Assembly (NCBI GenBank): GCA_938036315.1
Contig: CALHPK010000032.1
Span: 1 to 29,782 of the forward strand
DNA: 29,782 bases
Reading direction: 5' to 3'
Origin: an uncultured bacterium
Lineage (GTDB): Bacteria > Calescibacteriota > Calescibacteriia > Calescibacteriales > Calescibacteriaceae
Positions 15,478-23,859 of the stretch are shown in pieces. A program made the position numbers and the translations under genes. The notes beneath the pieces were generated by a model. The model ran no database searches and was not told where the DNA came from. It saw nothing but the letters and a program-made list of their open reading frames with translations. Each line of letters begins with the position of its first letter. Position 1 is the stretch's first letter.

Positions 15478-15815
15478 ACATATTATTTTATATTTCTCTT
15501 TCTATTCACTTTCTATTCAATTCTTTATTTTTTATCTTTCTTTATTTTTTATCTTTCATATCTTTTTCATTCGCATTTTTATATTTTATTTTATTTATTT
15601 TATTTATTTTTTTCTTCCCTATTTTGTTCTCTTTTTGTTCGTTGTTCCTTCCTAAGGAAGTTCCCGGACAGGAAATTTTCACTGTAGATGTTAAAATAGA
15701 AAATCAACAAGTTTTATAAAGTAGGAAATTTTGAGAGAACTGATTAAATTATATTTAGCGTAAAATTTTATGGAAATTATATTTTATGGATTATTAGTTA
15801 AGGACTATTAGAAAA
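15478..15815. other. T/C-rich divergent intergenic region
   Basis: Between divergent genes, about 160 bp (15481-15640) is almost pure pyrimidine plus A on the plus strand. It contains overlapping tandem units: TTTCTATTCA twice, and a TCTTTATTTTTTATC-type unit twice. The DUF2505-like mRNA leader would therefore be purine-rich. A near-palindrome CTTCCTAAGGAAG lies at 15648-15660. Promoters for both genes should be here, but I cannot assign them. Confidence 0.6.
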
Positions 15816-18800
15816 ATGGGTAGTATAAAAAAGTTTGCTCTGAGCTTTGTTGTAATTATTTTTGTATTTTCCAGTTTATCATTCTCTTATGGGAGAATTG
15901 ATGAGAAGAAAACCACTGTAGGATGCTACTCTAAAAGCAAAGGTGGTGGTAGCTATTCTTCGGGAGGAGGTTCATCATCGGAGGAGCCCCCTCCACCTAT
16001 GGGATACATTCTTATTAAAGTTGTAAATGCAAGCTCGGGGTCTCCAGTTGAGAATGCTAACATATATGCAAATGGTGGGCTTGTCTCACAAACTTCTGAA
16101 AAGGGAACTGCATACTTTGGTGCATATCAAGGTGATTATTATATTAAGATAGAAGCGCCATCTTTTGCCCCAGCATTTATTAAATTGAGAAACCTCCAAG
16201 ATATAATGACATATGCTGAAGTAAAGCTAATACCAATAAGGTTCTCGACCGAATTCAATGCGGGAGTTGGAGGAAAAATTGAAGATAGAGCGGCAGGAGT
16301 AAGAATTACTCTGCCTTCAGGAGGGCTGAGAAAGGAAGGCACTGGTGAGATTTATACTGGTCAGGCAAAAATAGAGATAGCGTATCTTGATCCAGATAAT
16401 CCATTGCACCTTTTTGCTTTCCCTGGAAACTTTGTCGGTGTCCAGAATGGTCAGAAAGTTCTGCTTGAGACCTTCGGTCCCATTGAGGTTAGAATTAAAA
16501 CTCTGGCTGGGGAGAAGTTAAATCTCCCTCAGGGAGCTACAGCGGTTGTGGAATTCCCAGTTCCAGATAAATTTCAGACTCCAGACGTAGTCCCTTTATG
16601 GTCGTTTGATGAAAATACCGGGGAGTGGATTTATGAAGGGCTTCTTCACAAGGTAGAAAATGAGGATGGTAAACCAGTTCTTCGTGGATATGTGTCCCAT
16701 TTTTCCTGGTGGAATCCTGATGTGCCATCGGATACAACATGTGTGCAAGGAGTACTGAAAGATGATAAAGGAAATCCCATATCTGGAGCTCAGGTCTGGT
16801 CTGAAGGTATTGATTACCCTGGAGCTGATTTCACCGGTTATTCAAGGAAAACGGGACCAGACGGTAAGTTTTTTGTATTTGTCAGGAAGAATGGGAAAGC
16901 GAGAATTCTTGCATCAATAGGAGGTAAAAGAGCAGAAATCACTCAGGTTCAGACTAATAATTCATATCCATCGTATTACATTAAAGATTGGCTTTCGAAC
17001 CCATCTTCAGCGTGGAGTGTGTGCCCAAGTTTAGGGGATATACAACTTGGCGGTTATACAATTGTTCTGAGGTGGGGAAAGAAGAAATGCGATTTGGATC
17101 TTCATCTTACGGGACCAAAGCTTGATTCAGGAAGATTTCATATAGCAACAAAGCGGTGGGGGATGAGAAGTTTTTCACCGTATGCAGAGATTTTAGAAGA
17201 TGATAGTCCAGAGGTTTTAGTTTTAGATCCAAGCGTTCCGGGAGTATATCGCCTTTCAGTTTTTCACAACAATCCAAATAATACAGATTGTGGAAGGCTA
17301 CTTAAGGATTCAGGAGCAGTAGTTCAAGTTTGGAAGAATGGGCGTGTTATACATACAGAAAGTCCATATTCGCAAAGCTCGGGTAATCTGTGGAAAGTTT
17401 TAGATTTTATAGTTTGGTCGGGGGGAGTGACGATCTCAAGTATAAATGAGATAATAAGTGGGGATTATTGTTCTCCTTATCATCCAGATCCATCTTTTGA
17501 GTCACCTTGTCCCTCTAATGCTTCTCCGTTTTTACAGGTAGATGTTCCGGGTGAAGTTGAGTGTGCCTCTACCGTATTTATTCCTTATGTGGTATCTGAT
17601 CCTGATGGGGATCTTGTGGACATTAAAGTGTATGGCGGTATCGAAAGCGGGGAATTTTATGTGATGCAGGATTATATAAGATGGGAAACACCTGACTGTA
17701 GTGTTAATGATGCTGTTAGTTTGACGATTACTGCCGACGACAGAAGAGGGGGTAAAGTTTCTCAAAGTTATAATATTCCACTCTTACCAGCTCGGGGATA
17801 CAAAGTTTGGGAACGGGTGAGAAAGGATTCGGGCTTTGGTAAAGGTTTCTGTGATGTGGAGTTCGACTCTATGAAAAACTTCTATACTATACTGGAAAAA
17901 GAGTTTTCTGCTTCTGTGCTAAAGATAAGCCCATCTGGGAATATTCTGTTAAGTAGAGATTTTCCAAAAGTTGGTGATATAGCTATTGATTCAACTGGGG
18001 TTTATGTTGCTGTGGATTACGGGGTGGGAGTATACACTCTGGAGAAGTATTCTTTTGATCTTTCGAATCTCATTTGGCAGGTTAATATGACAACACAGGG
18101 CAGGAGATTTTTTAAGGTGCATGCTGATTCTAACGGGGTTTATGTCGTATTTTCGAACGGTTCAAATTATATCATAAGAAAATATTCCAGTAGTGGGAGT
18201 CTGTTATGGCAAGCAACGCAGCCGACCGGTGGGGTAGCTTCATACTGCTGGGATAGATGCATAGTAACCGATAGTAGCACTGGGGATATATACATCAGCA
18301 TCTACGAGGATGTGGCAGGTTTTAACGATTATTTCAAGATTTTCAGATATTCACAAAGTGGGAGTCTCCTTGCTTCTCGCTCAGGGACAGCCTGGGCTCC
18401 TGTTCAGATTTATCCGATGGGAGCTTCGGTGTATACCGTCAGAGCCTGGAAGGTTTTGGAAATACTTAATTCATCTTTGAATTTTATTCTGCATTCTGTA
18501 AATATATGTTCTGCTTTTGGATTATGCTCGCATGATATCGAGAGTATAAGAATAAAGGATGGATATATTTATGGTGGTGGAGGTAGAGCAATTTACAATT
18601 CTAATCTTGAGTGGATAAGAGATTCTTTAACTCTGTACAAATTTGATCTTGGACTTAACCTTGTATACAGCAAGGATATAGGTTTGAGTGTCGACTCTAA
18701 CTCTGAGTATTTGTGTAATATTGAGATATGTAAAGATTGTTCTACTACATATATGTATTTGGTCGGGACAGCTTATGATGTAGGGTGGACGCTCCGCTTC

Positions 18801-18830
18801 CCGTTCATATTAAAGTATAGATTGTACTAG
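15816..18830 (+). CDS. Large secreted multidomain beta-rich protein, unknown function
   Basis: The product is 1004 residues. A signal peptide (about 1-26) leads to a Gly/Ser/Pro linker (42-61). A carboxypeptidase-regulatory-like domain follows (62-125, YILIKVVNASSGSPVENANI). Next is a domain with 'GVRITLPSGGLR...LWSFDENTGEWIYEG...SHFSWWN' (about 150-300) that recalls FAM171/CILP-like ectodomains. A second regulatory-like domain spans 308-375. A DUF2135/YfaP-like sandwich with IVLRWGKKKCDLDLHLTGP (416-434) follows, then an Ig-like DPDGDLVDIKV unit. The C-terminal 350 residues have PQQ/beta-propeller-like repeats (SSGSLLWQ). Many Cys residues suggest disulfides. No Shine-Dalgarno precedes the ATG. 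Probably cell-surface or extracellular. Confidence 0.75.
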   Translation: MGSIKKFALSFVVIIFVFSSLSFSYGRIDEKKTTVGCYSKSKGGGSYSSGGGSSSEEPPPPMGYILIKVVNASSGSPVENANIYANGGLVSQTSEKGTAYFGAYQGDYYIKIEAPSFAPAFIKLRNLQDIMTYAEVKLIPIRFSTEFNAGVGGKIEDRAAGVRITLPSGGLRKEGTGEIYTGQAKIEIAYLDPDNPLHLFAFPGNFVGVQNGQKVLLETFGPIEVRIKTLAGEKLNLPQGATAVVEFPVPDKFQTPDVVPLWSFDENTGEWIYEGLLHKVENEDGKPVLRGYVSHFSWWNPDVPSDTTCVQGVLKDDKGNPISGAQVWSEGIDYPGADFTGYSRKTGPDGKFFVFVRKNGKARILASIGGKRAEITQVQTNNSYPSYYIKDWLSNPSSAWSVCPSLGDIQLGGYTIVLRWGKKKCDLDLHLTGPKLDSGRFHIATKRWGMRSFSPYAEILEDDSPEVLVLDPSVPGVYRLSVFHNNPNNTDCGRLLKDSGAVVQVWKNGRVIHTESPYSQSSGNLWKVLDFIVWSGGVTISSINEIISGDYCSPYHPDPSFESPCPSNASPFLQVDVPGEVECASTVFIPYVVSDPDGDLVDIKVYGGIESGEFYVMQDYIRWETPDCSVNDAVSLTITADDRRGGKVSQSYNIPLLPARGYKVWERVRKDSGFGKGFCDVEFDSMKNFYTILEKEFSASVLKISPSGNILLSRDFPKVGDIAIDSTGVYVAVDYGVGVYTLEKYSFDLSNLIWQVNMTTQGRRFFKVHADSNGVYVVFSNGSNYIIRKYSSSGSLLWQATQPTGGVASYCWDRCIVTDSSTGDIYISIYEDVAGFNDYFKIFRYSQSGSLLASRSGTAWAPVQIYPMGASVYTVRAWKVLEILNSSLNFILHSVNICSAFGLCSHDIESIRIKDGYIYGGGGRAIYNSNLEWIRDSLTLYKFDLGLNLVYSKDIGLSVDSNSEYLCNIEICKDCSTTYMYLVGTAYDVGWTLRFPFILKYRLY

Positions 18831-18851
18831 CAAATCTCGTACTAGCAAATC
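18824..18851. repeat. Direct repeat over the stop codon (15-bp period)
   Basis: GTACTAGCAAATC occurs at 18824-18836 and 18839-18851. The TAG stop of the large secreted protein lies inside the first copy, so the duplication extended the 3' end without changing the protein. Confidence 0.9.
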
Positions 18852-18920
18852 AAAAGCGAAAATTGCCTTGAGATCTACTGATAAAATTTCTCCCTAAAGC
18901 TTTCACTTTAAAATTTTCAC

Positions 18921-18926
18921 TAATCT
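18921..18926 (+). promoter_or_regulatory. TAATCT box 7 nt before the hflX start
   Basis: TAATCT lies 7 nt before ATG 18934 with no Shine-Dalgarno between. Possible -10 of a leaderless hflX mRNA. Confidence 0.35.
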
Positions 18927-18933
18927 TTCTGTG

Positions 18934-20100
18934 ATGGGAAATTCTTTTGCAAGAGAAAGTTTTTTTGCAAGAAATGAAGAGCTTCATCGCTTACCATATC
19001 TTGGCAAAAAATTTGTTATCGCTACTGTGATACAGAAGGGAATATCAAAAGGTGAGGAAATAGAGAAATTAGAGTCTTTTGAAGAGTTTGCTGAACTTAT
19101 AAAAAATCTCGGCGGAGTAATATCAGGCAGGATTATTCAGAAAAGGGAGAGATTTGATCCTACGTTTTTCTTGGGGCCGGGCAAGTTGAAAGAGATGATT
19201 CAAGAGTATGAGTTTGACATACTTGCGGTGGATAGTATCCTCAAGCCAGTTCAGATAGTGAATCTTGAGAAGGAGTTGAAAAAGGAGGTATTAGATAGGG
19301 AGTATGTTATAATCAAGATATTCGAAGAAAGAGCAACATCAAGAGAAGGGAAGCTACAGGTCAAGCTAGCTGAACTCAAATATAAGCTGTCGAAATTATC
19401 CGGGATTGGTAAGGAGATGTCTCAGCTTGGCGGGATGTTGGGGACTCGTGGACCTGGGGAGACCAAGACCGAAGAGCTCAGAAGACACATAGTTAACCAA
19501 ATAAGAAGTATAGAAGCAGAGCTTGAATCGATTAAACATACAAGATTTCTGCACAGAGAAAGAAGGAAAAAAATGGGATTCGTAACATTTTCTCTTGTAG
19601 GGTATACAAATGTTGGAAAATCTACTCTGCTTAGGGCTCTTACTGGGGAGGACGTGTTGGTAAAAGATCAGCTATTTACAACTCTTGAGACTCGCGTAGG
19701 GCTTCTTAAAGATTCCAAATTTTCTGATAGCAATAAAATCCTCATCTCAGATACAGTTGGTTTTATAAGCAATCTCCCGCACTCTCTTGTATCTGCCTTT
19801 AAATCTACTTTGGAGGAGGTGATATTCTCAGATGCTTTGATTGTGGTTCTTGATGCAAGCCGAGATTGTGATAAACAGTTTTTGACGATAAAATCAGTCC
19901 TTGATGATATAAAAGTCCCACAGGTAAAACCAAGGATTGTGGTTTTTAACAAAATAGATAAAGCTCAGCAAAGAATATATCAACTGAGAAGGGACTATCA
20001 AGATGCTGTATTTGTATCTGCGCTCAAGGGGGTAGGTATTAGTGAATTAGTAGAAAAGATTATAGACTTAGCTCAGAAAATATGTACAGATGGGAAATAG
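18934..20100 (+). CDS. hflX: GTPase HflX
   Basis: HflX binds the 50S subunit and splits stalled or hibernating ribosomes. The 388-residue protein has the HflX N-domain: DPTFFLGPGKLKEM at 75-88 and the 'AVDSILKPVQIVNLE' strand. The Gly-rich hinge LGGMLGTRGPGETKTEELRR (165-184) follows. The G domain has G1 GYTNVGKST (223-231), the Phe-Thr-Thr switch FTTLETR (248-254), G3 DTVGF (273-277), G4 NKID (339-342) and G5 VSAL. I take ATG 18934; a GTG at 18931 would add one residue. The usual partners hfq and miaA are absent. The stop overlaps the next gene by 19 nt. Confidence 0.97.
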   Translation: MGNSFARESFFARNEELHRLPYLGKKFVIATVIQKGISKGEEIEKLESFEEFAELIKNLGGVISGRIIQKRERFDPTFFLGPGKLKEMIQEYEFDILAVDSILKPVQIVNLEKELKKEVLDREYVIIKIFEERATSREGKLQVKLAELKYKLSKLSGIGKEMSQLGGMLGTRGPGETKTEELRRHIVNQIRSIEAELESIKHTRFLHRERRKKMGFVTFSLVGYTNVGKSTLLRALTGEDVLVKDQLFTTLETRVGLLKDSKFSDSNKILISDTVGFISNLPHSLVSAFKSTLEEVIFSDALIVVLDASRDCDKQFLTIKSVLDDIKVPQVKPRIVVFNKIDKAQQRIYQLRRDYQDAVFVSALKGVGISELVEKIIDLAQKICTDGK

Positions 20101-20996
20101 TTGGAATAGCAAGCTTGAGCCTTTTGGTTCTTGTTTTAGGTGGACTTCCCTCAGAGGCTCAGCAGGCTGATGCTGAGAAATTTTTTCACCCATCTGAGGT
20201 TGAGGTTTTTTCTATCTCACTGACTTTTGATCTTGGAACTCCATCAGCTGAAATTTTCAGAAGGGCATCTTTTGAATTTGTCAACTCAGCTATAAATTTT
20301 TTACCATTGGATGATGGTGTCAAGATAGATATGAGCGGTGTTCTCCCTGATGAGTTATTATCAAGATTATCTATTCAGAGGAGAGTTCCGACAAAGGAAG
20401 GGAGGGTTCAGTATCAGCTTTCAGCGTATATAGATATGAGAAAATTTCTTTTATTTCTATCGTCCAGGCAAACTTCAATTCTTGTTGATATAAAAGGATG
20501 TGCGGAACTTACTCCATTTTTGAAAAAAGCGCTATTTGAGTTTTCCGCATCCGCAACATTTACTTGTGTACTGAAAAGAGAGGAGAAAAAAAGTCCTTTT
20601 TACCCGAACAGCGAGATTATCAAAGTAGATGGTATCGTGTTCTCCAATCAGAAAAGAGTACCTATATCCTTGAGAAAGGAACTCTTGTTCTTTTCGGTGC
20701 CACCTTACTATGAATTTTATGAGGAGTTGCGGGATATTTTATCAAAGAATTTTCTACCAAAATACAAAAAGAAAGAGTATGTAATTTCAGCGATGAAAGA
20801 CAAGTTTATTTCGTTTATGTCCTCCATATCTAAGAAGGCTTACTTTATAGCCGTGATTCCAGAGTATTACAAAAGGAAGAAGGATTTTGTGGAATCGAAA
20901 ATTGAATTCCTGTACTTTCCAGTTGTCAGAGACGAAGCTGTGGAAGATCTGATAATAAAGGAAGTAGAAAAAATTCAGGGTAATATAGTCAGATAG
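20082..20996 (+). CDS. Exported protein of unknown function
   Basis: This 304-residue protein begins inside the end of hflX in another frame. It has a clear signal peptide: positive start, hydrophobic core VGIASLSLLVLVLGG, and a likely cleavage after SEA near residue 26. The mature part alternates beta strands and charged helices and has just two Cys (about 158 and 175), which could pair. The C-terminus is Lys-rich. I recognise no family. The overlap suggests it is translated with hflX, though a ribosome factor and a periplasmic protein have no obvious link. The overlap makes ATG 20082 the only start that keeps the signal peptide. Confidence 0.75.
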   Translation: MYRWEIVGIASLSLLVLVLGGLPSEAQQADAEKFFHPSEVEVFSISLTFDLGTPSAEIFRRASFEFVNSAINFLPLDDGVKIDMSGVLPDELLSRLSIQRRVPTKEGRVQYQLSAYIDMRKFLLFLSSRQTSILVDIKGCAELTPFLKKALFEFSASATFTCVLKREEKKSPFYPNSEIIKVDGIVFSNQKRVPISLRKELLFFSVPPYYEFYEELRDILSKNFLPKYKKKEYVISAMKDKFISFMSSISKKAYFIAVIPEYYKRKKDFVESKIEFLYFPVVRDEAVEDLIIKEVEKIQGNIVR

Positions 20997-21014
20997 TAAG
21001 AGGGTGAGATTACA

Positions 21015-22517
21015 TTACTTGTAGAGAGTTTCATCTAGTGAGAGATCTGCTATAGCGATGGTGGATATATAGTTATTTTCCATCTCTCCATTCTTGGTGA
21101 GTTTTTTTGACATTTCAACTGCTATTTTCCTCTGTTCTTCGATGGGCAAGTTTTTTTCGATATCAAAGTGCCAAGGTCCTAGTACTATAAAGCCCCCAGA
21201 TTTGAAGTTTGGGATCCCCTGCAGGTTCATCCTATCAAGCGGAGGGTTACCTATGTAGTTAATATCTCTTTTTGCTCGTTTGTCTAATCCTGTGATTGCT
21301 GTTTGCCCGTCGAATGAGTTATCGAAAAGATTTCCAACCATCATAGGGTTCACGTTGTATCGGATATTTTTAGTCCATTTGATCTCTATCTTTTGAAATT
21401 CACATTTTACACCTTCTCCTCTGTAAAACAGAGCTTGATGGGGATTTGTACAGCCGATATAGTACTCTTTTTGGATGCTTCCCATAACAGATGCGAGCCA
21501 TTCTTCTGGTTGCCAGTATCCTAGTCCTCCCTGTGAAGCCCACAGTCCTGAGTTTGCATCAGGCTGAAGAAGAACGTCACAACCTTTTTCATCCAGAACC
21601 TTTATGTATTCAGGAACAAAAGCATCAAGACTTATAGCTATGCATACATCAATTTCTGTTTGCGGGATTCTATAGACGCTGAGTTCTTCATAACTTCCAG
21701 ATGAAAACATAAGATCATTTTTTTCAGTTGGAACTAAATTCACTTTTTTGGTTGTATGTACTATTTCCCCTTTGGGTGAGAAAATGAAGCAGGTGTTCCA
21801 GATATCGTACGTTACTGATTCATAGTAGTATGTATTATCCTCGACCCATTCATCTACCAGAATTTTCATATTGTCATCTGGATTTTTCTTTTCTATATGT
21901 GGGTATGGGGAGTTCTGGCAGGATACAACGAAAACTTCGTACTCCCTTGCAAGGCGTGAAAAAGTATTGTAAAATACTCTCCATAAGGAATCAGTGAGCG
22001 ATAAGAATAATTGTCTTGCAGGCGCGATGTTTGGAAATTTTTCCTCATAGTATTCCATGGGAATTGAAAGAGCAGTAAAGAGATTGACTTCAGCTGCTAG
22101 AAGATTTGGACTTTTTCTTGCAGATTCCCCCCTTGATCCGAAAAATACTAAGGGTAATCCTGCGTGTTCTTCAAAAACAACGATGTTCTGATATTCTTTT
22201 GATAAATAAGGTTTTATAATTTCCATAAATTTTCTAAACGATTCATAGTAACTTTTTTCTGAGGTTATATCATCTGGGAAGTTGAATTTGTGACCGACTG
22301 CGAAAAATCTTGCGGTTTTACTTCTGTCAAGTCCACTGTAAAGTTCTGCAGTTATTACGTATCTATCGTTATTTTCGAATTTCCCTGTTTTTGTGAATGA
22401 TGGTTTTTCTTCTTTTTTCCCGCAGAATGTTATAAGAAGGAGTAGGAAGAACGGTAGCATTCCCTTACTTTTCTTGTTCTTTTTCTTTTTATCATCCCTT
22501 GCTGATTGATCTTTCAT
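21015..22517 (-). CDS. Nitrilase-like (carbon-nitrogen hydrolase fold) lipoprotein, catalytic Cys replaced by Ser
   Basis: This 500-residue protein has a Lys-rich start, a hydrophobic run and Cys32 followed by GKKEEK, which suggests a lipoprotein although Phe precedes the Cys. The body has carbon-nitrogen hydrolase landmarks. NIVVFEEHAG gives the Glu site (117), VHTTKKVNLVPTE the Lys site (258), and IAISLDAFVPEYIKVLDEKGCDVLL aligns with the family's 'v.ICyD..fPE......Ga..l'. Ser296, codon AGT, is where the nucleophilic Cys should be. It may be inactive, altered or a binding protein. AAAAGGAAAT precedes the ATG. It follows lpxC by 51 nt on the same strand and ends 18 bp from the convergent exported-protein gene. 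Confidence 0.7.
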   Translation of the reverse strand: MKDQSARDDKKKKNKKSKGMLPFFLLLLITFCGKKEEKPSFTKTGKFENNDRYVITAELYSGLDRSKTARFFAVGHKFNFPDDITSEKSYYESFRKFMEIIKPYLSKEYQNIVVFEEHAGLPLVFFGSRGESARKSPNLLAAEVNLFTALSIPMEYYEEKFPNIAPARQLFLSLTDSLWRVFYNTFSRLAREYEVFVVSCQNSPYPHIEKKNPDDNMKILVDEWVEDNTYYYESVTYDIWNTCFIFSPKGEIVHTTKKVNLVPTEKNDLMFSSGSYEELSVYRIPQTEIDVCIAISLDAFVPEYIKVLDEKGCDVLLQPDANSGLWASQGGLGYWQPEEWLASVMGSIQKEYYIGCTNPHQALFYRGEGVKCEFQKIEIKWTKNIRYNVNPMMVGNLFDNSFDGQTAITGLDKRAKRDINYIGNPPLDRMNLQGIPNFKSGGFIVLGPWHFDIEKNLPIEEQRKIAVEMSKKLTKNGEMENNYISTIAIADLSLDETLYK

Positions 22518-22568
22518 ATTTCCTTTTTTCTTTCTTTCTTTTTTTATCTTATTTTTATCTTATTTTAG

Positions 22569-23402
22569 CTATAAAATTTCATATTTTAGAACATTTAGCA
22601 TTTTTCTTGATAGTTTGTGAGAGGAGTTGTATAGGAAAAATTTTCCTAATATTCTGAGGTTTAGTACGAATATATCTCCGAGGAAGTCAAGTATTTTGTG
22701 CCTTGCTCTTTCGTTGTCAAATCTGAGTTCTGTATTCAGGGGGGTATCTCCTCTAAAAACTATTGCTGAATCTTCATTACCTCCTTTGAATAATCCTGCT
22801 TCTAAAGCGTTTTTGAGTTCATCCTCATATATGAATGTTCTGGCAATAGCTATTTCATCAGCATATGACATATCTTGGGTGAATGTGAATTCTTCTTCTT
22901 TGTTGGTCGGGGATCTGTAAACTGCTGTTACTATGAACTCACCCGAAGGCTCAGCGACAATATATCCTCTTTCATCTTCTACCTTTACTTTATCTTTTAT
23001 GATGCAGTATTTTCTCAGTGAGTTTTGCGGTTCTACTCCAATCTGGAGAAGCCTTTCAGAAAATATCAGAGCAGAACCATCAAAAAAAGGAACTTCACTT
23101 CCAGATATTTCAACAATAGCATTATCCACACCGAGTCCCCAGAAAGCGGATAAAAGATGCTCAATATACATTATATCTCCCGATGAGGTTTTTAGGGTTA
23201 AGTTATGAAATCCTGGATATGTAGTTGAGACAGAAAGTTTTATGTATTCTCCATTAGATTTGAAGATTATCCCTGAGTCTCCCTGTGTAGGTTTGACTCT
23301 TATGGTTGATATCTGACCAGACAATAGCCCCAATCCGAAGAATTCGAACTCCTGAGATAAGGTGTGCTGGACTCCAAAAAATAGATCTTTTTCATCTACC
23401 AT
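22569..23402 (-). CDS. lpxC: UDP-3-O-acyl-N-acetylglucosamine deacetylase
   Basis: LpxC catalyses the committed step of lipid A synthesis, which shows the cell has an LPS-type outer membrane. In the 277-residue product the catalytic Glu81 and zinc ligand His82 are in IEHLLSAFWGLGVDNA. EVPFFDGSA follows at 103-111, IARTF at 186-190, zinc ligands His235 and Asp239 in HKILDFLGD, and His262 in SSHKL. The N-terminal 'GLHSG' motif reads GLLSG here, so its His is Leu. I choose ATG 23402 because it gives the usual LpxC N-terminus and has a TAAATT box 7 nt upstream. A TTG at 23426 would add 8 residues. lpxC leads the two-gene unit with the nitrilase-like gene. Confidence 0.92.
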   Translation of the reverse strand: MVDEKDLFFGVQHTLSQEFEFFGLGLLSGQISTIRVKPTQGDSGIIFKSNGEYIKLSVSTTYPGFHNLTLKTSSGDIMYIEHLLSAFWGLGVDNAIVEISGSEVPFFDGSALIFSERLLQIGVEPQNSLRKYCIIKDKVKVEDERGYIVAEPSGEFIVTAVYRSPTNKEEEFTFTQDMSYADEIAIARTFIYEDELKNALEAGLFKGGNEDSAIVFRGDTPLNTELRFDNERARHKILDFLGDIFVLNLRILGKFFLYNSSHKLSRKMLNVLKYEIL

Positions 23403-23409
23403 CTGAGAA

Positions 23410-23415
23410 AATTTA
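23410..23415 (-). promoter_or_regulatory. TAAATT box 7 nt before the lpxC start
   Basis: On the minus strand TAAATT precedes ATG 23402 by 7 nt and there is no Shine-Dalgarno. Possible -10 element of a leaderless lpxC mRNA. Confidence 0.35.
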
Positions 23416-23859
23416 ACACTGTACAATTTAATTGGATTACTTACAGTGAAGATTTACAGAGAATAGGAGGATACTATTGAAATTTGCTTGCATATTTTGT
23501 TTACCTATTTAGGAGTTTAAGGGCAGAAAGGGAGGAGACTTATTTCTGAAATTTGCTGTGTCGGGATTGAAAGTTTGAAAAGCTTCAATAAAATTAGCCA
23601 TTTCATAAGACGTAACTTCTGCTTATTTTTATAGATTGAAATGCTCTTTTGCTTTGTGATAAAAAGAGTTTAAATTTAGATTATTATCACTGAAGGTGGC
23701 AACTTGGATTACATTATTATATATATAACATTTAAAGATACAGAATGAATAAAAGAAGAGAAAAAAGAGGGTAAGATAGCAAATTTGCTTAATGTTTTAC
23801 GATTATATTTATTTAGATAATTATTGAATAGGTGCGATATAGATAGGCGCGATATAGAA
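23416..23859. other. Divergent intergenic region between lpxC and the giant lipoprotein gene
   Basis: About 440 bp with no confident gene. It has two degenerate copies of a segment in which a strong Shine-Dalgarno-like AGGAGG (23465-23470) or GGAGGAG (23531-23537) precedes GAAATTTGCT. It also has a long AT run (23710-23740) and a 15-bp tandem duplication ending at 23857. It should contain promoters for both flanking genes. Confidence 0.55.
23828..23857. repeat. 15-bp tandem duplication just before a start codon
   Basis: ATAGGTGCGATATAG (23828-23842) is followed directly by ATAGGCGCGATATAG (23843-23857), one mismatch. The ATG of the giant lipoprotein is 3 nt further on. Confidence 0.92.

Noticed and set aside
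15277-15687. 136-residue plus-strand frame rich in Phe, Leu, Tyr and Ile that looks like a membrane protein
   Set aside because: It is the reading of the T/C-rich tract and of the antisense of the DUF2505-like gene. The hydrophobicity comes from base composition, and there is no ribosome-binding site.
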